Both the position numbers and the translations under genes were made by a program. The notes below the pieces were generated by a model. The model had not been told where the DNA came from and did not search any database. It saw only the letters and a program-made list of their open reading frames with translations. 64,000 nt of DNA from Chryseobacterium rhizoplanae (GTDB lineage: Bacteria > Bacteroidota > Bacteroidia > Flavobacteriales > Weeksellaceae), in contig NZ_FXTC01000002.1 in NCBI RefSeq assembly GCF_900182655.1, positions 310,001-374,000 of the forward strand, read 5' to 3'. Below, piece by piece: positions 63,053-64,000 of the stretch (position 1 is its first letter; each line of letters begins with the position of its first letter).

Positions 63053-64000
63053 ATGTCAACCTTAAGATTCAAAGCACTAGAAACCCTACCATTTAAGGAC
63101 TTCAGAAAAGATAACTCTGTTGAGGTTCCTGCAAAATTGTCAGAATTATTCTGTACAAATGTTTTCTCAGAAGAGACTATGAGAGAATATTTAACAAAGG
63201 AAGCATTCAATTCTATTATGGATGCGGTAAAAAAAGGAACTAAAATCCAGAGACATATTGCTGATCAGGTAGCTGTAGCAATGAAAGACTGGGCAATGAG
63301 CAAAGGCGTAACACACTATACCCACTGGTTTCAGCCTCTAACAGGAACGACAGCAGAGAAACACGACTCTTTCTTTACCCCTATTGAAGGAGGAAGAGCT
63401 ATTGAAAGATTCAGCGGAAATTTATTGATCCAACAGGAGCCGGATGCTTCATCGTTCCCTAACGGAGGGATCAGAAATACTTTTGAAGCAAGAGGATATA
63501 CTGCCTGGGATCCTACCTCTCCCGCTTTCATCATGGGAACTACATTATGTATCCCATCTATCTTTATTTCTTATACAGGAGAAACGTTAGATTACAAAGC
63601 CCCTCTTTTAAGAGCTTTGAATGCTGTAGATGAAGCTGCTACTAACGTAATGCAGTATTTTGATAAAAACGTAACAAAGGTTACCCCTACTTTAGGCTGG
63701 GAACAGGAATATTTCCTTGTAGACTCAGCATTATATCAATCCCGTCCGGATCTTGTATTAACAGGTAAGACATTACTTGGGCATTCCCCTGCAAAAGGGC
63801 AGCAATTGGATGACCACTATTTTGGTTCTATTCCTACAAGAGTAATGAATTTCATGAAAGAGCTGGAAATAGAGTGTATGAAATTGGGTATCCCTGTAAC
63901 AACAAGACACAATGAGGTAGCTCCCAACCAATTTGAGCTGGCTCCAATGTTTGAAGAGGTAAACGTTGCTGTAGATCACAACTCTCTATTGATGGACATC
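63053..64000 (+). CDS. glnN: Glutamine synthetase type III, N-terminal part
   Basis: The gene starts [17 protein letters not shown] at 63053 and runs past the window end; 316 residues are visible of about 730 expected. GSIII landmarks include [51 protein letters not shown] (metal-binding Glu) and [15 protein letters not shown]. It makes glutamine from glutamate and ammonia. GSIII is the common form in Bacteroidota. Confidence 0.95.
   Translation, partial: MSTLRFKALETLPFKDFRKDNSVEVPAKLSELFCTNVFSEETMREYLTKEAFNSIMDAVKKGTKIQRHIADQVAVAMKDWAMSKGVTHYTHWFQPLTGTTAEKHDSFFTPIEGGRAIERFSGNLLIQQEPDASSFPNGGIRNTFEARGYTAWDPTSPAFIMGTTLCIPSIFISYTGETLDYKAPLLRALNAVDEAATNVMQYFDKNVTKVTPTLGWEQEYFLVDSALYQSRPDLVLTGKTLLGHSPAKGQQLDDHYFGSIPTRVMNFMKELEIECMKLGIPVTTRHNEVAPNQFELAPMFEEVNVAVDHNSLLMDI

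Overview
The window looks like a chromosomal segment of a Bacteroidota bacterium of the Chryseobacterium/Weeksellaceae type. The evidence is: type IX secretion C-terminal tails on two secreted hydrolases, a SusC/SusD pair, TAnnTTTG -7 promoter boxes without Shine-Dalgarno sequences, a type III glutamine synthetase, type III pantothenate kinase, AT-rich spacers and a GG-leader bacteriocin-like peptide. No rRNA, tRNA, CRISPR array or transposase was seen. These are assignments from reading the sequence; no database search was run.

Region 1 (1-17960, almost all minus strand) is a polysaccharide-utilization locus for high-mannose N-glycans. Transcribed right to left it holds an AraC regulator, SusC, SusD, an MFS transporter, a GH130 phosphorylase, a GH92 alpha-mannosidase, a Tat-exported GH125 alpha-1,6-mannosidase, two tandem GH18 endo-beta-N-acetylglucosaminidases with T9SS tails, a ROK sugar kinase and the start of another secreted protein. 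The predicted locations match the pathway: glycan release outside the cell, mannose trimming in the periplasm, import of Man-GlcNAc, and phosphorolysis and phosphorylation in the cytosol.

Region 2 (18161-37672) is mostly core metabolism and housekeeping. It contains an AraC regulator, an OsmC protein, a TetR-thiolase-thioesterase-KAS II operon with a perfect palindromic operator, an L,D-transpeptidase-like protein, MsrB whose lipoprotein signal is frame-shifted, a DUF445 protein, PyrD, an RluA-type pseudouridine synthase, glycyl-tRNA synthetase, an M48 protease, a serine hydrolase and an orphan UmuC.

Region 3 (about 37790-55160) is the unusual part. Seven promoters carry the same dyad, CGWCAAGTTYTGTCG, and in all seven it ends exactly 11 bp before the -7 box. 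Six stand in front of an M15 endolysin-like peptidase, a patatin phospholipase, a 56-residue very acidic protein, a tail-fibre-like protein (followed by a 1384-residue protein, a small nucleotidyltransferase-like protein, an ADP-ribosyltransferase toxin and a probable immunity protein), an M14 carboxypeptidase with the same N-terminal module as the fibre, and a WYL-domain regulator. None of the encoded effectors has a Sec signal peptide. I infer a WYL-controlled regulon that makes toxins and receptor-binding proteins together with a lysis module that could release them. A decayed copy of the WYL gene and its operator lies inside the region, now serving as a terminator, which suggests cassette turnover.

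Region 4 (55210-64000) returns to core genes: a TonB-C-like secreted protein, TadA, a GG-leader peptide, a GNAT acetyltransferase, CoaX, an M1 aminopeptidase, a DinB-like protein, a DUF6909-like protein and the start of GSIII. Dispersed palindromic repeats (CCTTGTCAAGG and GGGCTTTAGCCC families) lie in several spacers.
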